Assembly (NCBI GenBank): GCA_022616655.1 | Contig: JAKEEJ010000144.1 | Span: forward strand, 1-6,291 | From: Nevskiales bacterium | GTDB taxonomy: Bacteria > Pseudomonadota > Gammaproteobacteria > Nevskiales > Nevskiaceae | Direction of reading: 5' to 3' | Length of the DNA: 6,291 nucleotides | In this document: positions 6,278 to 6,291 of the stretch, one piece after another | Position numbering within the stretch: the first letter of the stretch is position 1 | How the letters are laid out: each line of letters starts with the position of its first letter | Notes under the pieces: generated by a model | What the model was told of the DNA's origin: nothing | What the model saw: only the letters and a program-made list of their open reading frames with translations | Database searches by the model: none | Made by a program: the position numbers and the translations under genes

Positions 6278-6291
6278 GGGCGCGTGGGGCC

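Overview
The window looks like a piece of chromosome from a GC-rich gammaproteobacterium. The clues are an Orn-type oligoribonuclease, a PhoP/PhoQ-like two-component pair, a RecR and DnaX close in motif content to the enterobacterial proteins, and a PhhB-type pterin dehydratase. I cannot name a genus. Gene density is high and almost every gene is a recognisable housekeeping or regulatory gene.

Layout. Positions 1-2945 read on the + strand: the 3' end of a glycine-zipper envelope protein, a small secreted protein with a PepSY-like tail, a PhoP-like response regulator and a PhoQ-like sensor kinase. The small protein and the regulator are separated only by a 139-bp element with long inverted repeats, which fills the whole gap from stop codon to start codon. 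Positions 2914-3477 hold orn on the - strand; its 3' end overlaps the 3' end of the kinase gene by 32 bp. A 106-bp divergent intergenic region (3478-3583) separates orn from phhB (3584-3925, +). A 161-bp convergent gap (3926-4086) contains a strong palindrome. The - strand then carries dnaX (4718-6277) followed by recR (4087-4686).

How the genes relate. The first block is best read as an envelope-stress or signalling locus: envelope protein, periplasmic PepSY-like protein, regulator and kinase. PepSY-like proteins often sit beside such pairs. The dnaX-recR block links the clamp loader to recombinational gap repair. The usual middle gene of that cluster, ybaB/ebfC, is absent here. orn (end-stage RNA and pGpG degradation) and phhB (pterin recycling) are single-gene units that probably share a divergent promoter region.

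I see no CRISPR array, rRNA, complete tRNA, transposase, prophage or defence system. The items most worth a second look are the inverted-repeat element wedged against phoP, the missing ybaB, the phoQ-like/orn overlap and the symmetric divergent promoter region.
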